Origin: a virus
IMG/VR virus record: IMGVR_UViG_3300036893_000014
Span: 1-54,345 of that record
Direction: 5' to 3' (one strand)
DNA: 54,345 bases
A program made the position numbers and the translations under genes. The notes under the pieces were generated by a model, which was not told the origin of the DNA, ran no database searches, and saw only the letters and a list, made by a program, of their open reading frames with translations. This document shows, piece by piece, positions 39,945-47,468 of the stretch. Position 1 is the first letter of the stretch. Each line of letters begins with the position of its first letter.

Positions 39945-39984
39945 TGAGTTTGCGGCTGATCCCCGCGCGTGGAAAGGCTTCCCA

Positions 39985-40014
39985 CCCTGCTGTCGCCGTC
40001 ATCCGGCAGCAGGG
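39985..40014 (+). terminator. Strong hairpin downstream of VRR-NUC gene
   Basis: CCCTGCTG (39985-39992) pairs with CAGCAGGG (40007-40014) in an 8-bp perfect stem, with an inner GCCG/CGGC that lengthens it. It lies in a 105-base gap before the next gene; no U-run follows. It may be a processing or attenuation hairpin. A 55-codon frame (39944-40111) also crosses it but overlaps the next gene. Confidence 0.4.
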
Positions 40015-40049
40015 GCCTCCTCCTCGAACACAGATGACGGAGATGACAC

Positions 40050-40235
40050 ATGCCGGAACCCGACGAAGCACGTATCTATTGCGAAGATTGCCGTTTTTAC
40101 CAGCCAAGTGAGAATTCTGGTTTCTGCCATATCTTCCCTCCTCGAGTTTTGTATATCAACGCCACGGAGGACCTGTTAACTGCGTGGCCTGAAGTTGATC
40201 TGGCAGACTGGTGCGGGGCCGCGAAGGCCAAGTGA
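40050..40235 (+). CDS. Small Cys/Trp-containing protein (61 aa)
   Basis: A 61-residue protein from ATG 40050 (GGAG upstream), starting MPEPDEARIYCEDCRFYQPS. It has CEDCRFYQPSENSGFC and a C-terminal WPEVDLADWCGA, a Cys pattern like small phage zinc proteins. It ends with a GTGA overlap into the D5-type helicase gene. Confidence 0.6.
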   Translation: MPEPDEARIYCEDCRFYQPSENSGFCHIFPPRVLYINATEDLLTAWPEVDLADWCGAAKAK

Positions 40236-41977
40236 CATCGCAGCCCGATAACGTATCCGATCCACTCGAATTCCTCGCCGCGCAGGCGCTCGCTGATATT
40301 ACGTCAGCATACAAACTGGAGTTCGCCCTTGAACTTGCGCGCGCCAAAGTTTCCGAAGATCCAGTCCGCATTGCCGCCGCGAATGAAGTAATCAGAAAAC
40401 TCCGGTTGAAGCACGATTCGTTCAGGGTAACCGACCTGAACGACCTGATTAAATCCCAGCGGGTCCGCGCGCTCTCCGAGAAGGCGGACGCCGATAATAA
40501 GACGCGTCCGCCAATCGACGTATCAACCTGTCCGCTGATCTTTTTCGGACTAAACGACGATGGAAACGCCGAGCGCCTACTTGCCCTGCATCGCGACAAA
40601 ATGCGTTACTGCCCGGAGTTCAAGGCGTGGCTTATCTGGGATGGAAGGCGATGGGAGCAGGACAAGTTTGGGAAGGCGCAGGAGTTGGCGGTGGACGCGA
40701 TGCGTAAGTTCCTCTCGCAAGTCCGAGACGATGGGAAAATATACGAATTCGCTTTGAAGTCCGTGAACCTGAAGGGCGTCACAAACTGCCTGGCTTTGGC
40801 GGCTCCGCGCGTGGCTGTCTCCGCCGGGAAACTGGACTCATCTCCGTGGTTGTTCAACTTCCGCAACGGCACCGTGGATCTTCGGACAGGGGCGATGAAG
40901 CCGCACGACCCGGCAGACTTGATAACAAAACTGGCCGATCACGATTACAACCTGAAAGCTGAATGCCCGCGATGGCGCGAGTTCGTGAACTGGACGATGG
41001 GTGGTGGATCTGAGTCCGATGCGGATCGAGTCGGAAGATTTACAGAATACCTCCAGCGTGCTCTCGGTTACTCGATCACCGGCAGCACGTCCGAGAAGGC
41101 GCTATTCATCCCGTGGGGAGAGAAGGGAAATAACGGCAAGACGACAATGCTTGTCGTGGTCGGTCGCCTGATTCCCGAGTACTCGGGAATGCTGGACGTG
41201 GAAACCCTAATGACACGCAGCCGCTCATCCTCAAACGCCAGCGCCGACATCGCAGACCTGCGCGGCGTCCGATTCGTTCGCACCAGCGAAGCCGAAACGA
41301 CGCAGCGTTTAGCCCAAGGATTAGTGAAGAAGCTGACCGAGGGGCAAGGAGAAGTTAAAGCCATCAAGAAGTACGAGAACTGGGTATCGTTCGCCGCTAC
41401 ACACAAAATCTGGATGGACACAAACGGCCGGCCAAGTTTCGAGGCTGAAGACAACGCCATGATGAACCGGATGCACCTGATCCCGTTCCCGGCGAGCCTT
41501 GCGGAGTCGGATGTAGACCGAACCTTACCCGATGCACTCGTGAGAGACGAAGCCTGCGGGATACTCGCGTGGCTGGTGCGCGGCGCGGTGAAGTGGTACA
41601 AAGACCGGCTCCGCCGACCGGATGAGGCTGTAGCGGCGCGCGATCAGTGGCGCGATCAGATGGAAGTTGACGATCCCTGGATGACGGTGATCTCCGACTG
41701 GATCGTAGCCGAGGAAATGAAGTTCATGGAAACATCCCGATCATTCGGAGCGGACTCGTTTTTTGATTTCACGGTCGCCGAGATCCTGAGCGGCCCCCTG
41801 AAGATTCCCCCGAAGGACCAGGACGGACACGGAAAGGCCGACACCATGCGCGTAGGTAAGATCCTCGGAAGATTCAAGAGCGCCGACGACAAGCCACAGT
41901 TCGAGCGTTACCGGCGACCAGCGGCCCCGCGACCGTGGGCATACCGCCGAATTAACCAAGCCCCTGATTCCGCTTGA
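40232..41977 (+). CDS. D5-type SF3 helicase / primase-helicase
   Basis: A 581-residue protein from GTG 40232. The N-terminal 100 residues are helical. A D5_N-like domain covers about residues 120-280, with the motif LFNFRNGTVDLRTGAM near 207-222. The SF3 core has Walker A GEKGNNGKTT at 296-305, a Walker-B-like segment ending RTSEAE near 350, and the sensor-like KIWMDTNGRP near 392. These belong to the poxvirus-D5/phage-P4-alpha-like helicase family that opens an origin. It lies immediately before the iteron-rich region, so it probably binds and unwinds there. Confidence 0.9.
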   Translation: MTSQPDNVSDPLEFLAAQALADITSAYKLEFALELARAKVSEDPVRIAAANEVIRKLRLKHDSFRVTDLNDLIKSQRVRALSEKADADNKTRPPIDVSTCPLIFFGLNDDGNAERLLALHRDKMRYCPEFKAWLIWDGRRWEQDKFGKAQELAVDAMRKFLSQVRDDGKIYEFALKSVNLKGVTNCLALAAPRVAVSAGKLDSSPWLFNFRNGTVDLRTGAMKPHDPADLITKLADHDYNLKAECPRWREFVNWTMGGGSESDADRVGRFTEYLQRALGYSITGSTSEKALFIPWGEKGNNGKTTMLVVVGRLIPEYSGMLDVETLMTRSRSSSNASADIADLRGVRFVRTSEAETTQRLAQGLVKKLTEGQGEVKAIKKYENWVSFAATHKIWMDTNGRPSFEAEDNAMMNRMHLIPFPASLAESDVDRTLPDALVRDEACGILAWLVRGAVKWYKDRLRRPDEAVAARDQWRDQMEVDDPWMTVISDWIVAEEMKFMETSRSFGADSFFDFTVAEILSGPLKIPPKDQDGHGKADTMRVGKILGRFKSADDKPQFERYRRPAAPRPWAYRRINQAPDSA

Positions 41978-42025
41978 CGAACGCGCCGACAAGTCGTACA
42001 CTCGAATTTCCTATCGCGCCGCTGC

Positions 42026-42347
42026 GTCCCACAAGGACCGGCGGCGTTTCTGCTTTCAAACGGCTCTGTCCCACTTAAATCGAAGCCGTCCCACTTTTTG
42101 TCCCACTTTCTGTCCCACTTTAACTCCTTTGTTTTGTAGGTTGTCCCACTTGTCCCACCAAAAACTGTCCAGACTTTTCTATAGGGGCTACATACAGCCC
42201 CAGTATCTGTCTGGATGTCTCTCTTTTTCCCTATAGAATACTTTTACTTCTTTTAAGTGGGACAAGTGGGACAAGTAGGATTCTAAAGAACTTATAGTGG
42301 GACAAAAAGTGGGACGTGTAGTGGGACAGAGGCTCAAAAGGTGGGAC
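42026..42347. other. Candidate replication origin: mirrored iterons
   Basis: The left arm has GTCCCACTT-type copies at 42026 (GTCCCAC), 42068, 42088, 42100, 42112, 42143 and 42152; three are exactly 12 bp apart. The right arm has the complement, AAGTGGGAC-type copies at 42255, 42264, 42296, 42307, 42320 and 42339. Between them is an AT-richer centre with a perfect 10-bp inverted repeat (TTCTATAGGG 42177-42186, CCCTATAGAA 42229-42238) and a GGGGCT/AGCCCC hairpin (42184-42201). Directly repeated iterons plus a dyad, next to a D5 helicase, is the layout of a phage/plasmid origin. Confidence 0.7.
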
Positions 42348-42694
42348 AGGCTCCGACCAGCCCCGAAACCACCCAAAACCGCCACAATCGCCCCACAACG
42401 AATTCCGGGGTCCACTGCATCCTCCGACTGCCTGGAAATCGCGTACAGCCAGCCCTGACGCGAAATACGGGCATTCTATAATCTCCAGCCTGGCCAGATG
42501 TTGCCTTTCAACTGCCCCGGGTTTTTTGAGTGGGATGGGTGGGGACAGCGGCCCTCCTCCACCCCCGCCGGCACCCCCTGGACAATCAAACCGCAATGAT
42601 AATGAGCATTAGCGCAAGTGGAATTTGGGCGAGAGATAGCGGTCTGGGGCGAGCTTCGGGCGAGATAGCGGGCCGGCTGATTGCCAACTGATAA
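42348..42694. other. Non-coding stretch right of iterons
   Basis: No frame with credible protein features was found. The sequence is C-rich on the plus strand, with CCCGGGTTTTTT at about 42518-42529, a short palindrome followed by a T-run that could act as a weak rightward terminator. Nothing else was recognised. Confidence 0.3.
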
Positions 42695-42967
42695 TTACGT
42701 GTGCCGGCCATTGCGGCTCGGTGGGAGATCCCGATCCAAGTCCAACTCGGTCGGACAGTACAGCCCGTACTTCCGCTGATACCGCGCCGCTCTATCACTC
42801 CGACCGATCCTATGATGCCGAGCGAGTTGCACCGAGCGTATGTGGGCCGCTGCTTCCTCTGTGGCGCCCGGTGTGTGTGTCGCCGGCATTGTGTGGCACA
42901 CAGAGCAGGACCTAACACGCTGGCCTTGCCCTACGGTGCCGCACTGCTGACAGGTCCAGTGGATCAT
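42695..42967 (-). CDS. Zinc-ribbon protein, lone minus-strand gene (90 aa)
   Basis: A 90-residue protein from ATG 42967 starting MIHWTCQQCGTVGQGQRVRS, followed by CSVCHTMPATH. Four Cys in CxxC pairs with aromatic residues give a zinc ribbon; the rest is basic and helical. It is the only minus-strand gene in the right third of the window. An AAGGTAG lies 12 nt upstream, and a perfect 10-bp dyad lies 23 bases further upstream (42990-43023), suggesting regulated expression. The function is unknown. Confidence 0.5.
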   Translation of the reverse strand: MIHWTCQQCGTVGQGQRVRSCSVCHTMPATHTPGATEEAAAHIRSVQLARHHRIGRSDRAARYQRKYGLYCPTELDLDRDLPPSRNGRHT

Positions 42968-42989
42968 ACGGATATTCTACCTTGTAGAA

Positions 42990-43023
42990 GTCGTCCGAAT
43001 TGGCCTAGTCCGTTTCGGACGAC
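42990..43023. promoter_or_regulatory. Perfect 10-bp inverted repeat (operator-like)
   Basis: GTCGTCCGAA (42990-42999) and TTCGGACGAC (43014-43023) match perfectly around a 14-nt spacer. A nested GTCCG-TTT-CGGAC (43008-43020) adds a third half-site. It lies between the minus-strand zinc-ribbon gene and the AT-rich start of the plus-strand region, as expected for an operator controlling one or both directions. Confidence 0.55.
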
Positions 43024-43081
43024 TATAAGCAAAACCGCGACCAAGTATAAATATTACTCATTTGACCACTTGTGATAATGT

Positions 43082-43165
43082 ATGAGAAACTGTGGTTGTA
43101 AGCAGGCAGGGCACAAACACTGCGGTTCCGAGCTTAGGCCGGCCAGTAGGAAACGCGAGTCCTGA
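43082..43165 (+). CDS. Very short Cys/His-rich frame (27 codons)
   Basis: ATG 43082 opens a 27-codon frame starting MRNCGCKQAGHKHCGSE. The Cys/His content recalls the many small zinc proteins of this phage, but there is no good ribosome binding site and the frame is very short, so it may be fortuitous. Confidence 0.25.
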   Translation: MRNCGCKQAGHKHCGSELRPASRKRES

Positions 43166-43198
43166 TTACATGGCATAACCAATGCCGAGGAGAAAAAG

Positions 43199-43513
43199 AT
43201 GAATAACGAACATGACCTATACCGAAATGCTCGCCGGTCGCGGCATGAAGCCGGAGGTGGCACGATGAAGCGCTGGAAGCGGATTATGGCGATGTCCTAC
43301 GGGACACCTGAGCAGATGGAAGCGGCTGACGAATGGATGGAACGATTCCAGGCGATCCGCCGGGAGATCATGCGCCGAGATGACGAACTAGCCGGTTATC
43401 CCGATTGGCTGGCATGTGCGATCCGTCCGGTATGGGAACGGGTAACACGGTCGGATGTTGGATGTCTGGCGGCGCGACGGCTGCACTGGCGGAATCAGGA
43501 GCGTGCCGCATGA
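43199..43513 (+). CDS. Hypothetical helical protein (104 aa)
   Basis: A 104-residue protein starting MNNEHDLYRNARRSRHEAGG. GAGGAG lies 6 nt before the ATG at 43199; an alternative start is ATG 43265 (MKRWKRIMAMSYGTPEQ), coupled to an 18-codon frame. The body is helical and Arg/Trp-rich (ADEWMERFQAIRREIMRRDD). First gene of the accessory region. No family recognised. Confidence 0.6.
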   Translation: MNNEHDLYRNARRSRHEAGGGTMKRWKRIMAMSYGTPEQMEAADEWMERFQAIRREIMRRDDELAGYPDWLACAIRPVWERVTRSDVGCLAARRLHWRNQERAA

Positions 43514-43698
43514 GCAAACACCAAGAACTCAACCACGAAGGCGAACTATCGGCTTGGGAACTCCACTGCCGGCGGCAGGCCCATCGGCACCGGATGCGCG
43601 AAATCCGCACAGCCGCGGGGATTATTCTGGCCAGCCTCGCTACGGCGGCGATTGTGAGTTTGGCGATTGTCTGGTGCGATTCGATGGGGTGGTTGTGA
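43510..43698 (+). CDS. Small membrane protein (62 aa)
   Basis: A 62-residue protein from ATG 43510 starting MSKHQELNHEGELSAWELH. A charged N-terminus is followed by one transmembrane helix (GIILASLATAAIVSLAIVW) at about 37-55. ATGA-coupled to the upstream gene. No family recognised. Confidence 0.6.
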   Translation: MSKHQELNHEGELSAWELHCRRQAHRHRMREIRTAAGIILASLATAAIVSLAIVWCDSMGWL

Positions 43699-43730
43699 AG
43701 GGAGGGTAGCATATGAAACGCTAACGATAA

Positions 43731-43755
43731 GCCGGGAGCATCGGAGCTTCCCGGC
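43731..43755 (+). promoter_or_regulatory. Leader hairpin before the 179-aa gene
   Basis: GCCGGGA (43731-43737) pairs with TCCCGGC (43749-43755), and the inner GC/GC lengthens the stem with one bulge. It is preceded by a GGAGGG and a three-codon frame (ATGAAACGCTAA at 43712-43723), which together look like a small leader. Attenuation is possible but unproven. Confidence 0.4.
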
Positions 43756-43849
43756 ATGGAACCATACAGGCGGCGTCCTCGTCGCGGTTCCGGGTAATGC
43801 TGACAGCCTGTAGAAAGCGGCGACACCATCGCCGGGAGGATGAAGTGCA

Positions 43850-44389
43850 ATGGCAGACGAGCGCACTCGCGACGACGAATACACGCTGACCGCGCTGCTT
43901 TTCAAAGCGGAAGCACTCGGCAAACACGCCTGCAATTATTTGCGCCAGGCAAAACTTCCAGGTATCCGACTGAACCCCTGGGAGCGCGATATCGCGGTGG
44001 GCCAAGCTAGGGGAGCGGCCACGTTTGGACGCTTGTACCTGGACCTGCTGGAGCGCACGCAGGATAACACGAATCGACACACATGCACGCTCAAGGCTCC
44101 ACATAGCAGTGTGATTGCCACCGATGTGCCATGTATCGGATGCCTAATCGAAAAGGAGCGCGCCGGGATACTGGACCATGCGGATACCTTTAAAATGTTT
44201 ACGCGGCGCTCGAATACCATTGAAACCCTGTATGCGGCGGCAATTGAGAATGAACGCATGCGACCACCTGATCCGATCCATATCGTAACTCAGGGCGATC
44301 CCGTAATCCGTTGTTCTCGCTGTAATGGCGCGGTGGTCTGGAAGCGAACAGTCGAAGGATTCGAGGTTATCCACGGCCCTTGCGCGTAA
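43850..44389 (+). CDS. Hypothetical protein with C-terminal CxxC (179 aa)
   Basis: A 179-residue protein from ATG 43850 (GGGAGG 10 nt upstream), starting MADERTRDDEYTLTALLFKA. The N-terminal half is helical, the middle has CTLKAPHSSVIATDVPCIGC, and the C-terminal part has IRCSRCNGAVVWKRTVEG, so one or two zinc sites are possible. No family recognised. Confidence 0.6.
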   Translation: MADERTRDDEYTLTALLFKAEALGKHACNYLRQAKLPGIRLNPWERDIAVGQARGAATFGRLYLDLLERTQDNTNRHTCTLKAPHSSVIATDVPCIGCLIEKERAGILDHADTFKMFTRRSNTIETLYAAAIENERMRPPDPIHIVTQGDPVIRCSRCNGAVVWKRTVEGFEVIHGPCA

Positions 44390-44399
44390 CCAGTGCTTA

Positions 44400-44446
44400 G
44401 ACATTCAGCGGGGTACAACGGCCATCGCCGCACTCGCCCCGCGAAT
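44400..44446 (+). repeat. 47-bp direct repeat, copy 1 (structured)
   Basis: An identical 47-base segment occurs at 45302-45348. It contains GCGGGG and CCCCGC at its ends plus an internal CGGC/GCCG, so it can fold as a nested hairpin. It lies in the leader between genes. Confidence 0.85.
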
Positions 44447-44450
44447 AGTT

Positions 44451-44498
44451 CCCAGGGTGTGGTAACCCTGGGCAAGCCGAGTGACTTCACGACTCGGC
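44451..44498 (+). terminator. Two consecutive strong hairpins
   Basis: CCCAGGGT/ACCCTGGG (44451-44458 and 44465-44472, loop of 6) and GCCGAGT/ACTCGGC (44476-44482 and 44492-44498, loop of 9) are both perfect stems. They lie directly before the 191-bp repeat. There is no U-run; they may terminate or insulate transcripts, or structure the leader. Confidence 0.5.
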
Positions 44499-44689
44499 AT
44501 CCGTATAAATCCTATGCGTTTCTCAGGGTTTCCCTGATTCACAAACACGCGGCGAACAGCGAAAATAGGACTTGATCGGGGCATCACAGAGCGAGCCGAG
44601 TTGGTACCGCGATTCATACTCGCGAGACACGCGCAAACTCCGGCGGGATTCGACCCCGATCAAAAACAGAGGCCCGGTATACCGGGAGA
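44499..44689 (+). repeat. 191-bp structured leader repeat, copy 1
   Basis: This segment recurs at 46096-46286 with 188 of 191 bases identical; the three differences lie within the first 45 bases. Inside are TTGATCGGGG (44572-44581) and CCCCGATCAA (44654-44663), a perfect 10-bp closure of a 92-nt unit that also holds a CGCGA-TTCATAC-TCGCG hairpin. It ends in CCCGGTATACCGGG (44673-44686) followed by a ribosome binding site and the ATG at 44705. It looks like a conserved 5' leader RNA or a regulatory cassette. Confidence 0.85.
44673..44686 (+). promoter_or_regulatory. GGTATACC palindrome next to ribosome binding site
   Basis: CCCGGTATACCGGG is a 14-bp perfect palindrome followed by GAGAAAAGAGGA and the ATG at 44705. 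The same core is found before three other genes (46270, 46488 and 46729), so it is a recurrent translation or transcription control module. Confidence 0.6.
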
Positions 44690-44704
44690 AAAGAGGAACA
44701 TAAA

Positions 44705-44980
44705 ATGGAACGAACGAGAATCAGCAGAGCGCAGGGTGCGAAGGCCGAGGCGATCAACCACATTCTGAGCCACGGCGATGATGTGAAGATTGGCGATACC
44801 ATCCGATACGCAGCGGCGGACGGCCGCGACTCGTGGACCGATTCCGCGACGATAATTACAGCTCACGATTTGCGCGATGCTTCAATGCTGCGGGCGGGTA
44901 CTGCCGTGGCACCGGCCGGGGCGTATCAGGGAAAGACCGCAATCGTTGTGAATCGCGCGGAACGCGCGGAGGTGGCCTGA
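44705..44980 (+). CDS. Hypothetical protein (91 aa)
   Basis: A 91-residue protein starting MERTRISRAQGAKAEAINHI, behind leader copy 1 and the GGTATACC module. It is a mixed helix/strand protein (VKIGDTIRYAAADGRDSW, GKTAIVVNRAERAEV). Coupled to the next gene by TGATG. No family recognised. Confidence 0.6.
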   Translation: MERTRISRAQGAKAEAINHILSHGDDVKIGDTIRYAAADGRDSWTDSATIITAHDLRDASMLRAGTAVAPAGAYQGKTAIVVNRAERAEVA

Positions 44981-45222
44981 TGCGATTCCACACCCCGCCC
45001 GCCAACCAAGGCCAGATCGTTGAGGTATCGTATGCGTGCTCTGAGGGCTACGTGATCCGGCGGCGATACGATCAGTCGGATCGGACAACCGATTACGCTA
45101 TAGCCAAGTGCCTCAATGACGATGATGGCGACTACTGGAACGGCGCACCGGCCAACAAGCGATGGTCCGCACTCACTGGCGCGAAATTGGAGCGTTGGTT
45201 GCGCGACGAGGATGCCGCGTAA
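44980..45222 (+). CDS. Hypothetical protein (80 aa)
   Basis: An 80-residue protein starting MRFHTPPANQGQIVEVSYAC. It is Asp/Arg-rich with a Tyr/Trp C-terminus (DYWNGAPANKRWSALTG). Coupled to the upstream gene. No family recognised. Confidence 0.6.
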   Translation: MRFHTPPANQGQIVEVSYACSEGYVIRRRYDQSDRTTDYAIAKCLNDDDGDYWNGAPANKRWSALTGAKLERWLRDEDAA

Positions 45223-45473
45223 TGAGCTGCGAAGCGAAGCCATCATTGCCCCATTCGATTTGAAAGGAGGGTCGTACCCGCGCTCGCGGGAATCGCCCAC
45301 TGACATTCAGCGGGGTACAACGGCCATCGCCGCACTCGCCCCGCGAATCGCACTGGCGGCGTGGTACCCGTCAGCAGGCCCGAGGGCGTAACGCTCGGGC
45401 AACGGCGCTAATGGATCACCTGCCCGTGGTGGCGCTGCTGGAGTTTACAGACGATCCAACAAGGAGAGAAAGA
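45223..45473 (+). other. Structured untranslated leader before DUF6948-like gene
   Basis: No gene longer than 13 codons is convincing here. It contains CCCGCG/CGCGGG (45277-45290), the second copy of the 47-bp repeat (45302-45348) and CCCGAG/CTCGGG (45379-45399). It ends with AAGGAG 8 nt before the ATG at 45474. A conserved leader RNA regulating the downstream gene is plausible. Confidence 0.5.
45302..45348 (+). repeat. 47-bp direct repeat, copy 2
   Basis: Identical to 44400-44446. Confidence 0.85.
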
Positions 45474-45802
45474 ATGAATATCGAAGACCTGACGATAAAG
45501 CAGGCGCGGGAACTGGCCGCGCTTTTCGGCGGCAGTACGGCGCCGTCTCAGCACCCGGCTGTCGGCAAATACTGCGTGGTGCGCACCTACAGCGCTGGCG
45601 TCCACGCTGGAATCTTACAGAGCGCGAACGGAACGGCGGTTACACTGGCCGATTCCCGGCGCATCTGGAACTGGACGGGCGCATTGTCGTGCTCTGAGAT
45701 CGCCGTCTCGGGAATCGCTGGCGGCAAGGTGGCGGTATCTGTACCGACGCAATACCTGACCGAGGCAATCGAGATCATCCCGGCGACGGCGGAGGCCGAA
45801 AA

Positions 45803-45821
<19 letters not shown>
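45474..45821 (+). CDS. DUF6948-like phage protein
   Basis: A 115-residue protein from ATG 45474 (AAGGAG upstream), starting MNIEDLTIKQARELAALFGG. It has HPAVGKYCVVRTYSAGVHAG and ILQSANGTAVTLADSRRIW, which I recognise as the layout of the small phage DUF6948 proteins ('LTI.QARELAALFG', 'YCVVRTYSAGVH.G'). The function is unknown. In other phages this gene is followed by a Gly/Asp/Tyr/Ser repeat gene, as here. A frame that reads through from 45411 is less likely. Confidence 0.75.
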
Positions 45822-46095
<274 letters not shown>

Positions 46096-46096
<1 letters not shown>

Positions 46097-46286
46097 TCCG
46101 TATAAATCCTATGCGTTTCTCAGGATTTACTTGATTCACAAACACGCGGCGAACAGCGAAAATAGGACTTGATCGGGGCATCACAGAGCGAGCCGAGTTG
46201 GTACCGCGATTCATACTCGCGAGACACGCGCAAACTCCGGCGGGATTCGACCCCGATCAAAAACAGAGGCCCGGTATACCGGGAGA
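46096..46286 (+). repeat. 191-bp structured leader repeat, copy 2
   Basis: Matches 44499-44689 at 188 of 191 bases. It begins at the stop codon of the dipeptide-repeat gene and ends with CCCGGTATACCGGG (46270-46283), GGAGAGGAG and the ATG at 46295. Confidence 0.85.
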
Positions 46287-46294
46287 GGAGAAAG

Positions 46295-46474
46295 ATGACA
46301 CAGATTGAGCAAGCCATAGACGACAGCATCATGCAGGACCGAATCGTAGACGTAGAGGCAACGCCCGCCAACCTGGATGAACTCCGCGCCGAGTGTGACG
46401 ACGATTGCGACGGGACTGGCGGCGATTATTGGGGCGACCGTGACGGCTCCGCTTGGCGCATCTCCGCGCGGTGA
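46295..46474 (+). CDS. Small acidic protein (59 aa)
   Basis: A 59-residue protein starting MTQIEQAIDDSIMQDRIVDV, behind leader copy 2. It is very acidic and has a DECDDDCDGTGGDYWGD-like stretch with two Cys. A GCGCGGT/ACCGCGC hairpin (46466-46484) overlaps its stop codon. No family recognised. Confidence 0.6.
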   Translation: MTQIEQAIDDSIMQDRIVDVEATPANLDELRAECDDDCDGTGGDYWGDRDGSAWRISAR

Positions 46475-46484
46475 GTGACCGCGC
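46466..46484 (+). terminator. 7-bp hairpin at gene end
   Basis: GCGCGGT (46466-46472) and ACCGCGC (46478-46484) form a perfect stem with a GAGTG loop overlapping the stop codon at 46472-46474, followed by TTAGGTATACC. No U-run, so it is a weak terminator or processing site. Confidence 0.45.
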
Positions 46485-46487
46485 TTA

Positions 46488-46500
46488 GGTATACCGGGAG
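46488..46500 (+). promoter_or_regulatory. GGTATACC plus GGGAG module
   Basis: TTAGGTATACCGGGAGAGGAG precedes the 68-residue gene at 46523. It is the third copy of the palindrome/ribosome-binding module. Confidence 0.6.
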
Positions 46501-46522
46501 AGGAGATAAAGGGAAAAGACTT

Positions 46523-46729
46523 ATGAACGCTAATCAGACCATATCCAAAGCAATCGTAATGGAAATGCGGCTAAAAGAGTCCAATAATCTGGACTTAGCC
46601 CGCACCCTGGAGCACGAGCGGATGGTTCTCCAGAGCACGCTCACCGGATCGGTACAGGCCGATGCGGTAGGACGACAGATGCGCGAGACCCAGCGCGTGA
46701 TGGAGATGTACGCGCCCTACGTGGCTTAG
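46523..46729 (+). CDS. Helical hypothetical protein (68 aa)
   Basis: A 68-residue protein starting MNANQTISKAIVMEMRLKES. Almost entirely helical with amphipathic spacing (LARTLEHERMVLQSTLTGS). It stops at TTAGGTATACC, the next module. No family recognised. Confidence 0.6.
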   Translation: MNANQTISKAIVMEMRLKESNNLDLARTLEHERMVLQSTLTGSVQADAVGRQMRETQRVMEMYAPYVA

Positions 46730-46741
46730 GTATACCGGGAG
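46729..46741 (+). promoter_or_regulatory. GGTATACC plus GGGAG module
   Basis: TTAGGTATACCGGGAGAAAAG precedes the ATG at 46758, fourth copy of the module; its TTAG begins at the preceding stop codon. Confidence 0.6.
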
Positions 46742-46757
46742 AAAAGAGGAAACGAAG

Positions 46758-47351
46758 ATGACACAGACGACACACGAAACACGGGATGTTACGAAAGCGG
46801 TAGCGACCATGGGTTCAATTGCATTGCCTTTAGAGGCGCTGAATTCGCGTGCAACGCGCATCATCGCAACGTCGCGGCAAAAGCAGCGGCGGGCCGAGAG
46901 GATGGCCGTGTCTGCGCGGGTCCGCAGCCTGTCAGTGTCTTACGCGGAAACGCTGCCTGACTTGTTTATTTTAGGTAGACAGATCCGCTCCTTAGCCGAT
47001 GATCTGAATAGAGACTCCGAATCCCTGCATGGGGCCAGTTTCGACGAGATCAAGACGCTCGCTCATCAGTTAAACCAGGTGGCGCAGAAGGTCGCAAGCA
47101 TTCTCCGAAGATATGAGTCCATCGGTATTTCAGATGTATGGATCTCCAGATACATACTCAACCCTCTTCGGGATAGCAACGGTCGATTGGAGTGCATTGT
47201 CGAGGGGCTCCATATGTCCATCAGTGAGGACTTCGGAGAGATGGTAGCGCATGCCGCGAAGGAACTTAGTGCCGCGCTTTTTGAACTCAGAAGCATTAGC
47301 CCGGATATTGACCCGACACCGATGCTACACGAGGTCATGTATGGGGATTGA
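46758..47351 (+). CDS. Helical hypothetical protein (197 aa)
   Basis: A 197-residue protein starting MTQTTHETRDVTKAVATMGS. Long amphipathic helices (RIIATSRQKQRRAERMAVS, EIKTLAHQLNQVAQKVASIL) dominate; no membrane segment and no catalytic motif. It follows the fourth GGTATACC module. No family recognised. Confidence 0.6.
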   Translation: MTQTTHETRDVTKAVATMGSIALPLEALNSRATRIIATSRQKQRRAERMAVSARVRSLSVSYAETLPDLFILGRQIRSLADDLNRDSESLHGASFDEIKTLAHQLNQVAQKVASILRRYESIGISDVWISRYILNPLRDSNGRLECIVEGLHMSISEDFGEMVAHAAKELSAALFELRSISPDIDPTPMLHEVMYGD

Positions 47352-47468
47352 GGCGCGAACTCGAAGAGCACGGCGCAATGGAACTCGATTTTCTTTTCGG
47401 TCGGAGCTTCTTCAACGTTTGCGGTGTTGCCGGCGGTTGTGCATAACTTCAGGGAGATGGGGAAATAA

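Noticed and set aside
42701-43075. Plus-strand 124-codon frame near the origin
   Set aside because: Opposite the zinc-ribbon gene with CxxC pairs; the minus frame is better supported.
43712-43723. Three-codon leader peptide ATGAAACGCTAA
   Set aside because: Too short to support as a gene; noted only as part of the leader hairpin at 43731-43755.
44572-44663. Possible tRNA gene (CAU-like anticodon loop, AGTTGGTA D-loop-like segment, GATTCGAC T-loop-like segment)
   Set aside because: The acceptor and T-stems cannot form together with the right spacing, and no D-stem forms; kept as a structured leader instead.
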